20,106 nucleotides of DNA, from positions 1 to 20,106 of the forward strand of contig CAZPEM010000050.1 of NCBI GenBank assembly GCA_964585575.1. The letters are read 5' to 3'. The stretch is from UBA4655 sp964585575. GTDB lineage: Bacteria > Planctomycetota > Planctomycetia > Pirellulales > UBA1268. Every line of letters starts with the position of its first letter. Positions within the stretch are counted from its first letter, which is position 1. Positions 19,264 to 20,106 of the stretch are shown here, piece by piece. The notes beneath the pieces were generated by a model. That model did no database searches, was not told where the DNA came from, and saw nothing but the letters and a program-made list of their open reading frames with translations. A program made the position numbers and the translations under genes.

Positions 19264-20106
19264 CTAAACCGTTTCGCCGCGGACGAGGTCCTCGACCGAC
19301 TGCCGGCGGCGGACGAGCCTGGCCCGGCCGTCCTCCACGAGCACCTCGGCCGGCAGCGGCTTGGAGTTGTAGTTGCTCGCCATCACGAACCCGTAGGCTC
19401 CGGCGATCTCGATCACGAGCAGGTCGCCGACCGCTGCCTTCGGCAGGGCCCTCGTGGCGACGAAGCCGCCATCGGACTGCGTGAAGATGTCGCCCGACTC
19501 GCAGAGCGGCCCGCCCACGACCACCTCCTCCTGCGTCAGGCCTTCCACTCCATCCCGCGGGCAGAGACTCATCGGGTGGTAGGAGCCGTAGAGCACGGGC
19601 CGGGCGAGCGTGTTGAAGCCCGCGTCGACGAGGATGTAGGGCTTCGCCCCCTGCCGCTTCACGGCGCGAACCTCCGTGACGACGAACCCGCTCTCGGCCG
19701 TGAGGTAGCGGCCCGGCTCGATCTCGAGACGGATGCGGTGGCCGAAGCGGTCTTCGAGCTTCCGGCGAGTCGCGTCCCAGAGCGTGAAGTAGCCCGAGAG
19801 GTCGGCATGCTCCTCCCCGGGCCGGTAGGGGATCGGCAGCCCGCCACCGGCGGAGATCGTCGTGAGCGATCGACCGATCTCCCCCGCGATCCGCTCGAGC
19901 GCGCCTGCCACCTCCGCGAGGTGGGCGAGGTCCGTGCCGCTGCCGATGTGCATGTGGAGGCCGCTCACCGAGAGGCCGGCCCATTCCGCCCGCCGCAGCA
20001 CGTCGGCGATGTCGGCGTGCCAGATGCCGTGCTTCGAGCCTTCGCCGCCGGTGTTCGTCTTCTGGCTGTGGCCGTGGCCGAAGCCGGGGTTCACGCGGAG
20101 CGTGAT
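19264..20106 (-). CDS. lysA: Diaminopimelate decarboxylase (3' part)
   Basis: The coding frame runs off the right edge; about 280 C-terminal residues are visible. A PLP enzyme that decarboxylates meso-diaminopimelate to lysine, the last step of lysine synthesis. Visible signatures are VNPGFGHGHSQKTNTGGEGSKHG, LHMHIGSGT, the glycine-rich phosphate loop SAGGGLPIPY, EPGRYLTAESG (substrate-binding Arg), and CESGDIFTQ with the active-site Cys contributed across the dimer. The closing YGFVMASNYNSKPLPAEVLV is also family-typical. The PLP lysine lies in the missing N-terminal half. It is followed after 111 bases by the ferredoxin gene. The identity is secure because ornithine and arginine decarboxylase relatives lack this exact set of C-terminal motifs. 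Confidence 0.94.
   Translation of the reverse strand: MTLRVNPGFGHGHSQKTNTGGEGSKHGIWHADIADVLRRAEWAGLSVSGLHMHIGSGTDLAHLAEVAGALERIAGEIGRSLTTISAGGGLPIPYRPGEEHADLSGYFTLWDATRRKLEDRFGHRIRLEIEPGRYLTAESGFVVTEVRAVKRQGAKPYILVDAGFNTLARPVLYGSYHPMSLCPRDGVEGLTQEEVVVGGPLCESGDIFTQSDGGFVATRALPKAAVGDLLVIEIAGAYGFVMASNYNSKPLPAEVLVEDGRARLVRRRQSVEDLVRGETV

Overview
The window is GC-rich, densely packed bacterial chromosome with a strong G/C preference at third codon positions and frequent GTG/TTG starts. Several features together suggest a planctomycete, probably of the Pirellulales type: a bacterial DNA topoisomerase VI A subunit, a periplasmic binding protein fused to an OmpA-like domain, a TIGR04222-like Gly/Cys-tailed membrane protein, and dispersed palindromic repeats rich in 'GGACGTTCGCT'. 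The lineage is inferred from gene content; no rRNA or tRNA gene is present to confirm it.

Left part (1-6723). A plus-strand operon enters from the left. It holds the C-terminus of a substrate-binding/OmpA-like protein, an ABC permease and an ABC ATPase of the NitT/TauT/SsuBC class. The ATPase overlaps the permease by ATGA. A 327-bp gap with palindromic repeats follows, then a small membrane/coiled-coil protein of unknown function. A convergent minus-strand gene encodes a Deinococcus-type (Rnl5) ATP-dependent RNA ligase. About 500 bp of unclear, possibly decayed coding sequence separates it from the Gly/Cys-tailed membrane protein gene.

Middle part (6740-11372). Two adjacent minus-strand genes encode topoisomerase VI subunit A and, 10 bp downstream, an NADP-type aldehyde dehydrogenase resembling ketoglutarate semialdehyde dehydrogenases. 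Divergent from topoisomerase VI A is a 28-codon membrane micro-ORF with a good ribosome binding site. A ~400-bp cluster of large nested palindromes follows and runs up to the stop codon of a DegT/DnrJ-type aminotransferase gene.

Right part (11373-20106). The tex gene (transcription accessory protein with a long charged tail) lies on the plus strand behind a recognisable sigma-70-like promoter. The rest is on the minus strand: lysA (partial), a dicluster ferredoxin, a CE15-like esterase, then dprA-prfB-infA. The last three are information-processing genes that probably form one transcription unit, with a promoter and two abutting perfect palindromes just upstream of dprA. prfB carries the classic RF2 programmed +1 frameshift site (CTT TGA C), so its product is made from two frames.

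The observations most worth following are the nested palindromic repeat family, the topoisomerase VI A gene with no B subunit beside it, the Rnl5-type RNA ligase, the micro-ORF, and the esterase whose signal-peptide-like segment has no usual start codon. No CRISPR array, insertion sequence, rRNA or tRNA was found.
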